The notes under the pieces were generated by a model that was not told the origin of the DNA, ran no database searches, and saw only the letters and a list, made by a program, of their open reading frames with translations. DNA of 64,000 bases from Sceloporus undulatus (Eukaryota > Chordata > Lepidosauria > Squamata > Phrynosomatidae): NCBI RefSeq assembly GCF_019175285.1, contig NC_056523.1:185607753-185671752 (forward strand). The letters run 5' to 3'. Within the stretch, counting starts at the first letter, position 1. Each line of letters opens with the position of its first letter. Of the stretch, positions 9,714 through 20,200 are shown piece by piece. Made by a program: the position numbers and the translations under genes.

Positions 9714-12700
9714 TCAAAGGAAGATGTCTCTTCTGGTCTCCTCAGGAAGATCCTTAAGACCCTGGAGTTCACGCAAGCCCTATAGGCAGGAGGGAGGGTG
9801 AAAAAAAACATAGTCCAAACCTGAACTTAATGATCTTCTACAAAACAACATCCTTCCCAGGCTGCATTAAGGGAACATCACTGTCACACCACAGAAAGGT
9901 GGTTGGACGTTCTCTAGGGTCAGGGGGTCTTTCCCACCTGGACTTAGTGGGAAAAAATTGGCCTTACATGGAAATAGTGTCCCCAGAAGTTATGTGTGTC
10001 CTTGCAAGAGATTTGCCAGTTAAAGCTATTTGCAGCCTCAAACTGTCTTATTTTAGAAACAGCAAGTGACCCTCTAGAGTCAGCCCAGGGGGTCTATGTG
10101 GACAAACATTTCTTACTCCTGTCAAAGAAGATCACCCCAAAGAAAGCAAACCCAACCAAACCTCAGCTTGCAGAGTCCTTATCCTCTAATCAGGCATGGT
10201 TCCATTTCTGCATAGTTCCTCAGTTTTTGCTTGGAGCAATGAATAACCCCAATGTGCCATGTTCTCCAGTTCTCCTTACCCCACAGTAACAAAATCACTG
10301 CTAACCCCAATCCATTACCTCTAAAACCATACGGATATTAGCTTTGATCTTCACAGACTCTTTTGTGAGGGCTTCACTGAGCCTGTTAAGAGACAGAAGA
10401 AATCCAGACACAATAAGGAGGATGGCAAATTGGGCCTCTAATTCTAAAAATCACTTAGACCAGAGTGGGCACAGCACAGCAAATTAAAATGGATGGTGGG
10501 AGTTGTAGTCCAACACTATCTGGAGAGCCACAAATTGCCCATCCTTGCTTTGGACCAATCGTAAGTATACTGAGAGAAACTGATCCTTTTCAAAGGTATA
10601 CAAATAGTCTGGCTGAGCCTATGTAAGGCTACAACACTATGTACATTTACCATCTTCAGAGTACAATGAGACTTCTAAACATGTACTGGATTAAGCTGCA
10701 AAAAGGAAGGTTGTTTCCATGTGAAGAGACATTACTTGTGTTTTGGCTCTGCAAATGCACGTAATATATACTTACATAATTTTAACCTGTTCCCAAATTG
10801 TACACAAAACTAAACAGGACCGACTCCAACTCTCCAAAATTGGCAATTTTAACTGTGGCTTAATCGTACTTCAGTGACTAATTCATTGCATTCTACTTTT
10901 TTCTTTTGCATCTGTGTATTGTTTTGCATGCTTTTATATGAAATTGCAGACCACTTGAAGTTCACTGGCAGAAAATCAGTACATAGAGGCCACAAATATA
11001 TTGTTTTATTACATTTTGCCAGCCAGTGATTAAGTACACACTACATGGAATAAATAAAAATTGGTGAGGAAGCTCCCTCCATCAGATGCAAATACTTACC
11101 CATACACTATGATGTCTTTTTACTCTAAATATTCCAGGACCAGATTTCAGCACTGAATACAGGCTGAGGAGTTACTGTATATACTCATGTTTATATTTAG
11201 AAATTTTAATCAAAAAATTGACCCATGAAACCTGAGTCAACTCATTCATGAATCAATGTAAGTAACTCTTTAAAATAACTCTTCTTTTAAAAAAGAACCA
11301 TCACCTGTGAAAGGCAAGAGTGTAATCTGTCCTGGAAGCACTGACCCCACTCTATTCACTCATCCACAGTGCCTTTAGTATGAGCACAAACATGCCTGCT
11401 GGAATTCTGTAAGTTTTTTGGCACTGTTTTCCTTTGCTTCATTCTTCAGATCCTTTGTTACATGCCCCTAAGTTTTACCCTTGACTTATCCATGGGTCAT
11501 GTCAAAATCCCTAATTTTAGCCCCAAAACCTGCCCTTGACTTTTACATGAAGTCAACTTATAGTCGAATATATACGGTACATCTTGCCTCAAAGTGTACA
11601 ACCTATTGCTTGGCCCTTTAAGGATCCATACTCTTTGAAATATCAATGATGTCACTGTTGAATTAAAGCCATTACAACGGTAGAGGATTTCAATAAAGGG
11701 TATGGCTATACTACAAGTTTATATCTAATTTGTAATAAGCTTCCCAAAGAATCTTGAAGGCTGTAGTTTGGTGTAAACCAAAACTGTCAGTTTTGTGGCC
11801 TCAATCACAGAACTTCAAGTTTCCTCTGCAGAGATGGCAACTATTAAAACAGTTTAAACTGGTAATGAAGAAACCTTCTAAAACTGGGGTGAAGAACTGT
11901 TGTCTCTCCAGACAACAGTTGTGAAACTATGTCCACAATACTTAACCACCAGCCATGCTGACTAGGACTTATGGAAGATGAAGCCCAAAACATGGGGTGG
12001 AGGAATGTCTCCTACACTTACCTTAAAGGAGAGAGAGATGAGAAACTAAGAACATGAGTTTCTGCAAGAGACCATTGCCCAACATACTACATCTTTCCAA
12101 AGGGGGACCAGGAGAGCTTTAAAATCTCTATGAATAGTATGGGATGGGAGAATTAATTCCTCATACTCACTCTGTAAGAAGCTTGTTTTTCTTCTCAATG
12201 AAGGCAAGAGCCTCAGGAAACGTCAACTCCACAAAGAAACCATAACCCAGTGCTACAAATATGGTGGACGTGTCTGGCCTGTAGCAGGATAGGGAATGAG
12301 GATAAATTTTGCATACACCTGACATGGCAAGAGAGGAAAAAAAGAGAGAGGGGCAACAACTGTGCATCCTACTTGAACAGGACAGAATATGCAGTAATGT
12401 CTTTCAACCACAAGGAAAAAGATTAAGGTTTTCCACTGGGAACAATTTTCTTATTGAAGTTCAAAAATGGAATCAGGTCTCTAGGGATATGAACTGATAT
12501 CTGCTCATCTACAACATTACTGGGCGCAAGTTCCTCATCATTACCACCATCATCTGTCAGGTGAACAGTATCCTTCCTCCCCATGTGTTCACACTGTTCT
12601 TGGCCCTCCACCAGCAGGAAGAAGCAAGAGGTAAGTGTCGTTTCGCATTTGCCACCCATCCTTGCGTGGAACAAATGCTGCAAGGAAAACAACCTGAAAA

Positions 12701-14766
12701 TGACTCTTGCTTTGTAAATTATCTCCCAGTACAGTCTTTTAATATTCGTCTCACCTCTAAAAGTGGGAGGCGTGCTTTTTTTCTTTACACTCAAGTCAAA
12801 AGGTTTGTCTGAAGCATATTGGCGGGGTGTGTGTGTGTGCGCCAAATGTCTAGACTGTAATTTCCATCAGCCTAGCCAGCATAGTTCATGGTGATGCATG
12901 GCAGCAGCTGCGCTCCAGCAACATCAGGAGGACCTTATGCTCCCCACTGTTGGTGTAACAAAGAACCACTGGTCGTCTCAGGAGAACTTGTGTCAGTCAC
13001 CATTCTGGGCATGCTTCTCAAATGTGAGGGGGAAAGGCTAAAGGAGTGATTGCGACAGAAGCATGAGGCAGCTTTCATGGCAAGTATAGGCTGATGGCAG
13101 TTGTAATCCAAGACATCTGGAGGGCATTAGATGGCCTGCCTCTGCTGCTTTAGACTACAAACTATTCTGCTTTGGTTATGCTGTAAACTGTTGAGAATAT
13201 TGATGGTACTGAAAGAAAAAAGGCAAAATGGAAACACAAATTGAGCAGACAGGCATTTGCTTTGCAAAAGCTTGAATTTAAGCTTTTACTCTGCCTCCCC
13301 ACCTTTTTGCTGAAAAAGCAGCCTTTTAACATCCATGTTCCTTTGACTAAAGTTTACTCACGGCCTGAACACAGAGGCCAAAATAAAACTGCTTAGCGTC
13401 ACTTTGGAGGTATGCTATTTAAATGATGCTTGCATTCTAAGAGGCTGGAAGCCGTGCAGCTTTGGCACAGCTTCTGGCCTCTTAAGATGTGTGTGCCATT
13501 TAAACAGCATACCTCCAAAGTGATCTGAAGCAGCTTTATTTTTGCCTGTCTGTTCAAGCCCATAGTTTTTCTAAGAGTTCTGGCTGTTTTGGCTTTCTTT
13601 TGAAGTTTATATATACAGAGAGAACATGCAAGAGATCCTTGGCACCTCTATGTACAGTTATGAAGGAAATCTCACTTGATATGCTAAAGAGCCTGAATTC
13701 AGTGACGTTAGCTCTCAAGAGGTAGGGAACATGTGACTCTCTGGATATTGCTGGGCTACAATTTCCATAAGACCTTGACAGCAGAGTCAATGTGAGGAAT
13801 TATGTAAACTGTAATTCAGGTACATATTGGAGGGCTACAAATTCTACACTCTAGTGTAGCCTTTCTCCCAGTATTGAATAATGCTATGTGGTGTAATGGT
13901 TCATTTGAAGTTGTTTTCTCAAGTGACCTATAATATGATCTGTCTAGTTTCTGGATGTGGCATATAACCTTCTGTACTGCATGAGCCCATCTAAGGGTAA
14001 TGTGTGGAGAGCATTTGCCTTGTCAGAGGAGACTGAAGTAAACTTCTTAAATATTCAGTTTTTAAAAAATAAATTACAATGACCAGTGTCATGTTTCTTT
14101 TGCATTCAAAGAGGTCTTCCAAATTACTTTTTATCCTGGAGATAGGTCTCATCCAAAACTCATAGAGAAAACAAGGAAGCAAGGGCAAGCAAATGGGTGT
14201 CTTTGAGCTACTCACACTTCTGCATTGACATAGAAATTGCACCCTAAGTCCACTTGAGTCTTTAGCTCTTGACCTTCTGTTTCCTGTGAGAACAGAGCAG
14301 AGATTTACAGTTCAACTTCTCTAAGCAGTAGAACTGTTATAACAACCTTTTTCTCTTGTTATACATTAAATCCTTGAACATGACTACCTCAGACTGTGCC
14401 CAAATCTTTACAGTATCACACACTCAATAGCTCAAGAGAATTTTATGTTACCTGTAATCGTTCAATAACATTCTTGAGCTTCAGGTACTGAGCGATCTTT
14501 TCATAGACTTCATCCCGCTGTTCCAACACCTTCCTGGGGGAAAACAGCAATAAGTAAATGGAAGCATCAGCAAAATCTTGAAACAAGACAGACTTAAGAA
14601 GCATTACAGCCTAGGGTTATACTTGAGGTAGAATGGTGAGAAAATGGATGCAGAGGAGGGACTTTTTCACAATCACTCACTGGAGATCCCTCTGAAGAAC
14701 GTCAGTGATAAAGGCTTCATACTGGAGCACCTTCTCTTGCACCTGCTGTCTGCCTAACATCGCCAT
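9714..14766 (-). CDS. UXT: UXT, prefoldin-like chaperone subunit (6 coding exons, complete)
   Basis: UXT is an alpha-class prefoldin-like protein of the URI/R2TP (PAQosome) complex and a cofactor for the androgen receptor and NF-kB. It acts in nucleus and cytosol. Coding exons on the minus strand are 14681-14766, 14452-14533, 14216-14283, 12171-12278, 10319-10382 and 9714-9779. All junctions are GT-AG and the phases agree. They sum to 474 nt, or 157 residues plus stop, the same length as human UXT. Exon 1 gives [18 protein letters not shown], exon 2 gives [15 protein letters not shown], exons 3-4 give [14 protein letters not shown] then [18 protein letters not shown], exon 5 gives [17 protein letters not shown], and exon 6 gives [14 protein letters not shown]. 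These follow the human protein in order. Two long coiled-coil helices flank the beta-hairpin part, as usual for alpha prefoldins. An in-frame TAA precedes the ATG at 14766; an ATG two codons later is possible. The C-terminal end (ETRRDIFL) differs from the human end. Confidence 0.97.
10383..12170 (-). other. UXT: UXT intron 4
   Basis: It contains a TIR element at 11175-11577 and fragments of dispersed repeats near 10480-10555 and 11915-11995 ('ccagccatgctgactaggactt'). No conserved exon or RNA was recognised. Confidence 0.6.
11175..11577. mobile_element. TIR element with CTGTATATACTC ends, TA duplication
   Basis: The left end CTGTATATACTC pairs with the right end GAATATATACGG, and TA flanks both sides (11173-11174 and 11578-11579). 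Inside are inverted 'gacccatgaaa' and 'gacttatccatgggtc' blocks. A fragment of the same family lies at about 37757-37845. It is a non-coding mariner-like MITE. Confidence 0.6.
12279..14215 (-). other. UXT: UXT intron 3
   Basis: It holds a family-A palindromic MITE at 13362-13560, dispersed 'cagcctagccagcat' repeat fragments near 12855-12960, and a 'gttgtaatccaagacatctggagg' fragment at 13085-13140. The open frames here match no known protein. Confidence 0.6.
13362..13560. mobile_element. Palindromic MITE, family A, older copy
   Basis: The ends GGCCTGAACACAGAGGCC and GCCTGTCTGTTCAAGCC are diverged versions of the family-A termini. Arms share 'aggtatgctatttaaatgat' and 'catttaaacagcatacct'. 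The centre is shorter than in the 233-bp copies, so this copy is deleted and older. Confidence 0.75.
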
Positions 14767-14797
14767 GAGGCTGCCACCACAGTATTAGCACTACAGC
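14767..14797 (-). other. UXT: UXT 5' UTR part of the first coding exon
   Basis: A strong acceptor (CTCTTTCTGCAG) ends at 14798. The 31 bases between it and the ATG include an in-frame stop, so UXT probably has a non-coding first exon further upstream. Confidence 0.5.
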
Positions 14798-14918
14798 CTG
14801 CAGAAAGAGCAAGAAGTTAGAAAAAGATAGGTTTCTATGACTGGGAAAAGAAGCATCTCAACACAAAATAGCAGCCACGCGCATAAAACATAACTTGTCT
14901 GGTAAAATACATTATATT

Positions 14919-15353
14919 CTGTAGTACTATGTATGGATGTGAGAGGTGGACAATTAAGAAACATGATAGGAAGAAAATCAATTCATTTGAGATGCGGTGC
15001 TGCTGGAGAAGAGTGCTGAGGATCCCATGGACAGCCAAAAGGACAAACAAATGGGTCCTAGAGCAGATCAAGCCAGAAACTCCCTGGAACCCAAGATGCC
15101 AAAACTGAGGCTGTTGTATTTTGGTCATATCATGAGAAGGCATGACCCATTGGAAAAAACAATAATGCTAGGAGAGGTGGAGTGAAGCAGAAAGAGAGGA
15201 AGGCCACATACCAGATGGATGGACTCTATGAAGGAGGCCACAGGTGTGACTTTGCAGGACCTGAGCAGAACAGCAGAGGACAGGGGTCTTGGAGGTGTCT
15301 CATCTGCAGGGTCACCATGGGTTGAGATCGACTCCAGGGCAGTTAACAACCAA
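14919..15353 (+). mobile_element. RTE-BovB LINE fragment (C-terminal ORF and 3' tail)
   Basis: With some frame changes the plus strand reads YGCERWTIKKHDRKK, FEMRCWRRVLRIPWTAK, LLYFGHIMRRHDPLEKT, MLGEVE, RGRPHTRWMDSMKEA and LQDLSRTAEDRG. These are the order and wording of the BovB C-terminal domain (YGCESWT..., CWRRLLRVPWTA..., YFGHLMRR..., MLGKIEG..., RWLDG...). The tail ends 'gattgagatcgactcc'-like and 'gcagttaacaac', as in squamate BovB and its SINE partners. The copy is 5'-truncated and dead. Confidence 0.85.
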
Positions 15354-15826
15354 GGATGTTTAGTATGAGGTTACCAGTGCATTGGCTTAAATTAAATGCA
15401 GGTTTTAGGCCTAATTAGAAGAAACCTGTTGAATCAATGGGTCAGGGTTGATTTAAGAGCAGTTAACAACAACAACAAAAACAAAATGCATGCTCAGATT
15501 TAAAATGCATGAAAGTAACCCCCGTTTTCACCCATCCTTTCCTCTCCCTCCTCCAATGTAAAAACACGTGGGTTGTTTTTAGCTCATGAGAAGAAGAGAT
15601 GAAGAGCCAGCAAAGGGTATGGAGTAATGCTAGCCTAGATTGCTTCTTCCACAGATACAGACTGCAGCCCCAGCCCTCCTTTGGGAAACCCAGGCCCAAA
15701 GGGATGCCCCTGAAGAAGCAGGCTCTGGTCTGTAGGAAAACTCACAGCTCTGTCTTTGAATTCTAGACTCCCATGGAAGTGATGTATGGCATATTTACAG
15801 AAAGAGAGCCAGCCGCAGGCTCTCAC

Positions 15827-16000
15827 TTAGTTCATCATCACGGATTCCACCACTAGGATGATGATGATGATGAGCGACCTCCCCGCCAAGCCCTTCCGGG
15901 TCATTGCCTTTCGAGGGGGATGGGGAACTTCCTTTCCCAAAGTGCTGGCGCTCTAGAGGTAAGGCATCCTTTGCGGCTCTCACTTCCGGACTCCGTGCGC
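15827..16000 (-). promoter_or_regulatory. UXT: Probable UXT promoter and non-coding first exon
   Basis: The region is CpG-rich. It carries two ETS-type sites on the minus strand: CCGGAAGTGAG at about 15978-15988 and CCCGGAAGGG at 15891-15900. A donor-like GTGAGA on the minus strand at 15826-15821 could join a non-coding exon to the acceptor at 14798. A plus-strand donor-like AG|GTAAGG at 15956-15957 is also present, so transcription in both directions is possible. Confidence 0.45.
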
Positions 16001-16029
16001 CGCCAGAGATTCCTAGGGAGAATCATCAT

Positions 16030-16140
16030 CATCACAGAATTGGAAGAGAGCACGGGGCCAGAAAGACAGGCCAACCCATCCTGCCATGCAGGGACTCCCT
16101 ACCAAAGCGCCTCCAACAGATGGCCACCCAGAAGCAGACC
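16030..16140 (-). mobile_element. CR1 3'-end fragment
   Basis: It contains 'cacagaattggaagagagcac', 'ggccaacccatcctgccatgcaggg' and 'cagatggcca', the diverged 3' terminus of the same CR1 family that is nearly complete at 19395-23876. Confidence 0.7.
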
Positions 16141-16210
16141 ATGTCAATCACATCTGACTTCCAGTTTGGATTCAAGTTGCTTGTGCTGACCATCAAAGTC
16201 CTAAATGGCT

Positions 16211-16441
16211 TCGTTGTTGTTGTCGTTGCGTGCCTTCAAGTCATCTCCAACTTCTGGCGATCCTATCAAGGGGTTTTCTTGACAAGATTTGTTCAGAGGG
16301 TTTGCCCTTGCCTTCTTCCCCTGAGGAGGCTGAGAGAGTGTGACTTCTTGAAGGCCAAGGGCTCCCAGTGGGTTTCCATGGCCGAGCTGGCAATCAGACC
16401 CTGGTCTCCAGAGTCATCATAGCCATGCACTGAAACCACCA
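16211..16441 (-). mobile_element. tRNA-derived SINE, minus orientation
   Basis: The body runs from 'gttgttgtcgttgcgtgccttcaag' through 'tggtctccagagtcatcatagcc' to the tRNA-like head near 16441. It is the same family as 3655-3863 and lies between the UXT and EMC3-paralog promoters. Confidence 0.75.
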
Positions 16442-16556
16442 CTCCCTCCGCACAGGCTTTCTTCCTAAACGGCTCAAGACCTCCATATTTGAAGGAGCCA
16501 GACCCGACCTCGCCATTACAAGGCTCCCTCCCCCCGCCTTTGAAACTCGGCCTCTC

Positions 16557-16602
16557 ATTGGCTGAGGCGGACGCCGATCATGCGGCTCAGTCTCCTGATT
16601 GG
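16557..16602 (-). promoter_or_regulatory. Pair of CCAAT (NF-Y-type) boxes
   Basis: ATTGG occurs at 16557-16561 (CTCATTGGCTG) and 16598-16602 (TGATTGGTTT), 41 bases apart in the same orientation in a GC-rich context. This spacing is about four helical turns. The boxes lie between the two divergent genes and could serve either one. Confidence 0.4.
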
Positions 16603-16887
16603 TTTCCCTCCCTCCCTGCCCGTCAAGCTTGTTTTGATGCCCTTCGCACTTTCTACTTGGCTCTCTTGGGAGGCCGCAGGGGCTTATGGGAATTGGAGTT
16701 TTTGTTCGTTCTCCCTGAATACTTGAACCACAATTCCCTCCAGCCCTTCCTGGCCTAGACCCTGAGGTCACGTTGAGTGACCTCCACAAGTCCCTCACTT
16801 TTTATATTTGCGATAGCAAGTGTGTGTCTCCAGTGAGGCACGACACCCTGAAGGGAAATAACGGCCGCCTTTTTGAATGGAAGGCGG

Positions 16888-16975
16888 CTCTGGTGCCACA
16901 ATGCACTACATTTCCCAGAATTCCCAAGGCAGTTAAAGCCGTTTCAAGCCGCATTATTTCTGCAGCGTGTTTGTC
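16888..16975. mobile_element. Single arm of a family-B MITE
   Basis: The sequence from 'ggtgccacaatgcactacatttcccagaattcc' to 'gcattatttctgcagcgtgttt' is the right arm of the palindromic family-B MITE. The left arm is missing. Confidence 0.7.
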
Positions 16976-17039
16976 TTTTGCCCGTGACAGAGAGGCGGGA
17001 TATAAATAAAGTCTTATTATGATGAGGATGTATTATTTG

Positions 17040-17237
17040 TGTGTTTTGGTGGGGGAGGGCGAAGGAGTCGTTGCCATGGCGACACAGGAAGTGGCTACCG
17101 GAAGTGGCCCGACGCCCGTTCCTCCTCATAAGGTTGGCTGCTGCTGCTGCTGGTCAAGCGTTTTGTTTCTTTTTATAACTCGTCCCCGGCGGGGTCAGTC
17201 TGCAGGGCGCTCCGCCGTTCTGACTGCTCGCGCCCCA
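17040..17237 (+). promoter_or_regulatory. EMC3-paralog promoter: RFX X-box and ETS sites
   Basis: A TATA-less, CpG-rich stretch precedes the ATG. GTTGCCATGGCGAC at 17070-17083 is close to the RFX X-box palindrome. ACAGGAAGTGG at about 17085-17094 and CCGGAAGTGG at 17098-17107 are ETS-type (ELK/GABP) sites directly after it. The cluster is typical of housekeeping promoters. Confidence 0.55.
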
Positions 17238-20200
17238 ATGGCGGCTCCGGAGCTGCGCCTGGACGGCTCCATCCGCTTCTGGGTCCTGCTGCCCGTGGCC
17301 TGGATCGCTCTGGCCGTGGGGATTCTGCGGCTGCGCGTGGCGGGGCTGTTGCGGGGCGAGCGCGAGCTGGGCTGGCGCGAGCAGCGGCGGGACACGTGAG
17401 CGGCAGCAGCAGCAGCAGCAGGGCGCGCGCGGGGGGGAGGCCACGCCCACAGTTCAAGGGGGCGCGGCGAGTGTTACAAGAATCGTTCGAAAGGGACGGG
17501 GTTTTTTTTCCCGAGGGAGGGGGAAAGCGCATGCGCATTCAACCCCCCCTGCGCACTTAAGGAGGCCCCGTTGATGATTTCATAAGGGTTTCCTCAGGTG
17601 GTCCAAAAGTTAACACACCGCAGGAATAACTGCCCTGGGAACACCGGGAAGTGTAGTTTTATGAGACAGTTAGCTTTCTCTGTCAGAGGAGGTTAATTTT
17701 TCTCAGAAACTACACTTCCCAGAATCCCCTCGCATATTGAGCCAAGGCAGTTGAAGCGGTCTCCAACTGGATTACTGTATTATTATTTGAACCTTCGTCA
17801 AGGAATCCTTAGAGGCCCGTGTCCCTCCCTCCCTTCCTTCCTTCCTCTGAAATAGAGCCCGCCCACAGCACTCACTGGGACTCGTCGGCGGTCTCCCATC
17901 CAAGTCCTAACCAGGGCTGACCCTGCTTAGCAGCCAGCATGATTCTTATTTATCTGTTTGTTTATTTTATTTTTAACCTGCCTTTCTCCTCCAAGGCGGC
18001 TAACAACATATATAAAACACAACAATTAAAACTACAATTGAAATCATAAAATATATATTAAATTTACAAATATAAAATGTAAAACATACAAAGTCCAAGC
18101 ATCAGGCAGTGCCTTTTAGGGTATTTAGATGGATAAGGATTTCTTAGGCAAGGAATAGGCCCAAAACACACTGCAGGAATAATCTTGTTTTAGAGACAGC
18201 TTCGACTGCCTTGGCTAAATGCTAGGGAATTCTGGGAACTGTAGTTTTGTGTTCCCATGATTCCCTAGCACTGAACCAGGGCAGTTAAAGCAGTCCTGGA
18301 TTATTTCTGCAGTGTGTTTAGGACCTAAATCTACCAAAACTCATGCAACAACTTCTTTCTCACCTTTAGTTTCAAAGGTTCCTACAAGGCCCCTTAGTAG
18401 CACATTTATATCCCAAGCTGACAGGGCTGTGGGGATACGGAGGGTGGCTGCAGAACTGTATCTGTTTTAGAACTGGTTGGCTCTAAAATGCCACGCAGGT
18501 AGTAAGGAGGAGTGAAGCGGATGCCTCAACATCCCACCCATTAGCTGGTGTTTTTGTTGACAGGTTAAGGCACAGTGTCAGCTGCTTATCCGTGGGCATA
18601 GTAAACACATTCTGAAAAAAGCAAGCTCACGTTTCTTATCTCACAGAGAGAGACAAATCATATACAGTTGGCCTTCCATATTCACGGATTCAAGCATCCA
18701 TGGCTTGAAAATTTTCCCCACAAAGTACAAAGGCCCCTCCACGTTCGCTGGGGCGAGGAGGGGCACAGGAGCCCCATGAAAGTGGAAGAAATGCAAATTT
18801 TAAAAAACACCTTTTTTAAAAAACCTGAGAGAACACCTGTCTGGGAATCTCTAGGTCTTGCAGGGCAATTCCATGGTCAAGATCTGCCAGACATTTACCA
18901 TTAAATTGCTCCGGAGGACCTACCAACACCTAGAGAAGTGTTCACTCTAGGAATCTCTTTTGGCAATAGAGTCACATTGGAAGACCTAGAGATTCCTAGA
19001 GAGAACATGTTAATCAAATCCATGGATAATTAAATCTGCAAAAGTGAAAGCCACAAATCTGGAGGGCCAACTGTATAATTAGCAAACCTTGATTTTGCCA
19101 TTTTATATAAGGGACACCCTTTTACAATGCCATTGTATTTAATGGGGCATGAGTATCCACTTATTTTGGTATCCACAGGGAGTCCTGGAACCAAACCTCA
19201 GCAGAAAACAAGGGCCCACTGTAGTATCATTTCATAAAATGATGATGGAAGACTATCACCTTCATCATCTAAGCCCCAGTTTTCCTGTTTTCAAAGGTTC
19301 ATGTGGAGTAGGCAGTCTTTCGGATGTCCTGGGCTAGAGCATTAAGGGATCTTCGAAGGCCAACAGCAGCTATTTATTTACTTGCCTATTTAGATCATAG
19401 AATCATAGAGTTGGAAGAGACCACTAGGGCCATCCAGTCCAACCCCCTGCCATGCAGGAAATCCAAATCAAAGCATCCCTGACAGATGGCCATCTAGCCT
19501 CTGTTTAAAGACCTCCAAGGAAGGAGACTCTATCACCCTCCGAGGGAGTGCATTCCACTGTCGAACAGCCCTAACTGTCAGGAAGTTCCTCCTAATGTTC
19601 AGGTGGAATCTCTTTTCCTGTAGCTTGCATCCATTGTTCCGGGTCCTGTTTTCTGGAGCAGCAGAAAACAAGCTTGCTCCCTCTTCAATATGACATCCCT
19701 TCAAATATTTAAACAGGGCGATCATATCACCTCTTAACCTTCTTTTCTCCAGGCTAAACATCCCCAGCTCCCTAAGTCGTTCCTCATAGGGCATGGTTTC
19801 CAGACCTTTCACCATTTTTGTCGCCCTCCTTTGGACACGCTCCAGTTTCTCAATGTCCTTTCTGAATTGTGGCACCCAGAACTGGACACAATATTCTAGG
19901 TGGGGCCTGACCAGAGCAGAATACAGTGGCACTATTACTTCTCTTGATCTAGACACTATACTTCTATTGATGCAGCCTAAAATAGCATTGGCCTTTTTAG
20001 CTGCCGCATCACACTGTTCACTCATGTTCAACTTGTGGTCTACTTGGACTCCTAGATCCCTTTCACACGTAGTTTCATTCAGCCAGGTGTCACCCATCCT
20101 ATATCTGTGCATTTTATTTTTCCGCCCTAAGTGCAATACCTTACATTTCTCCGTGTTGAATTTCATTTTGTTAGCTTTGGCCCAGCTTTCTAGTCTATTC

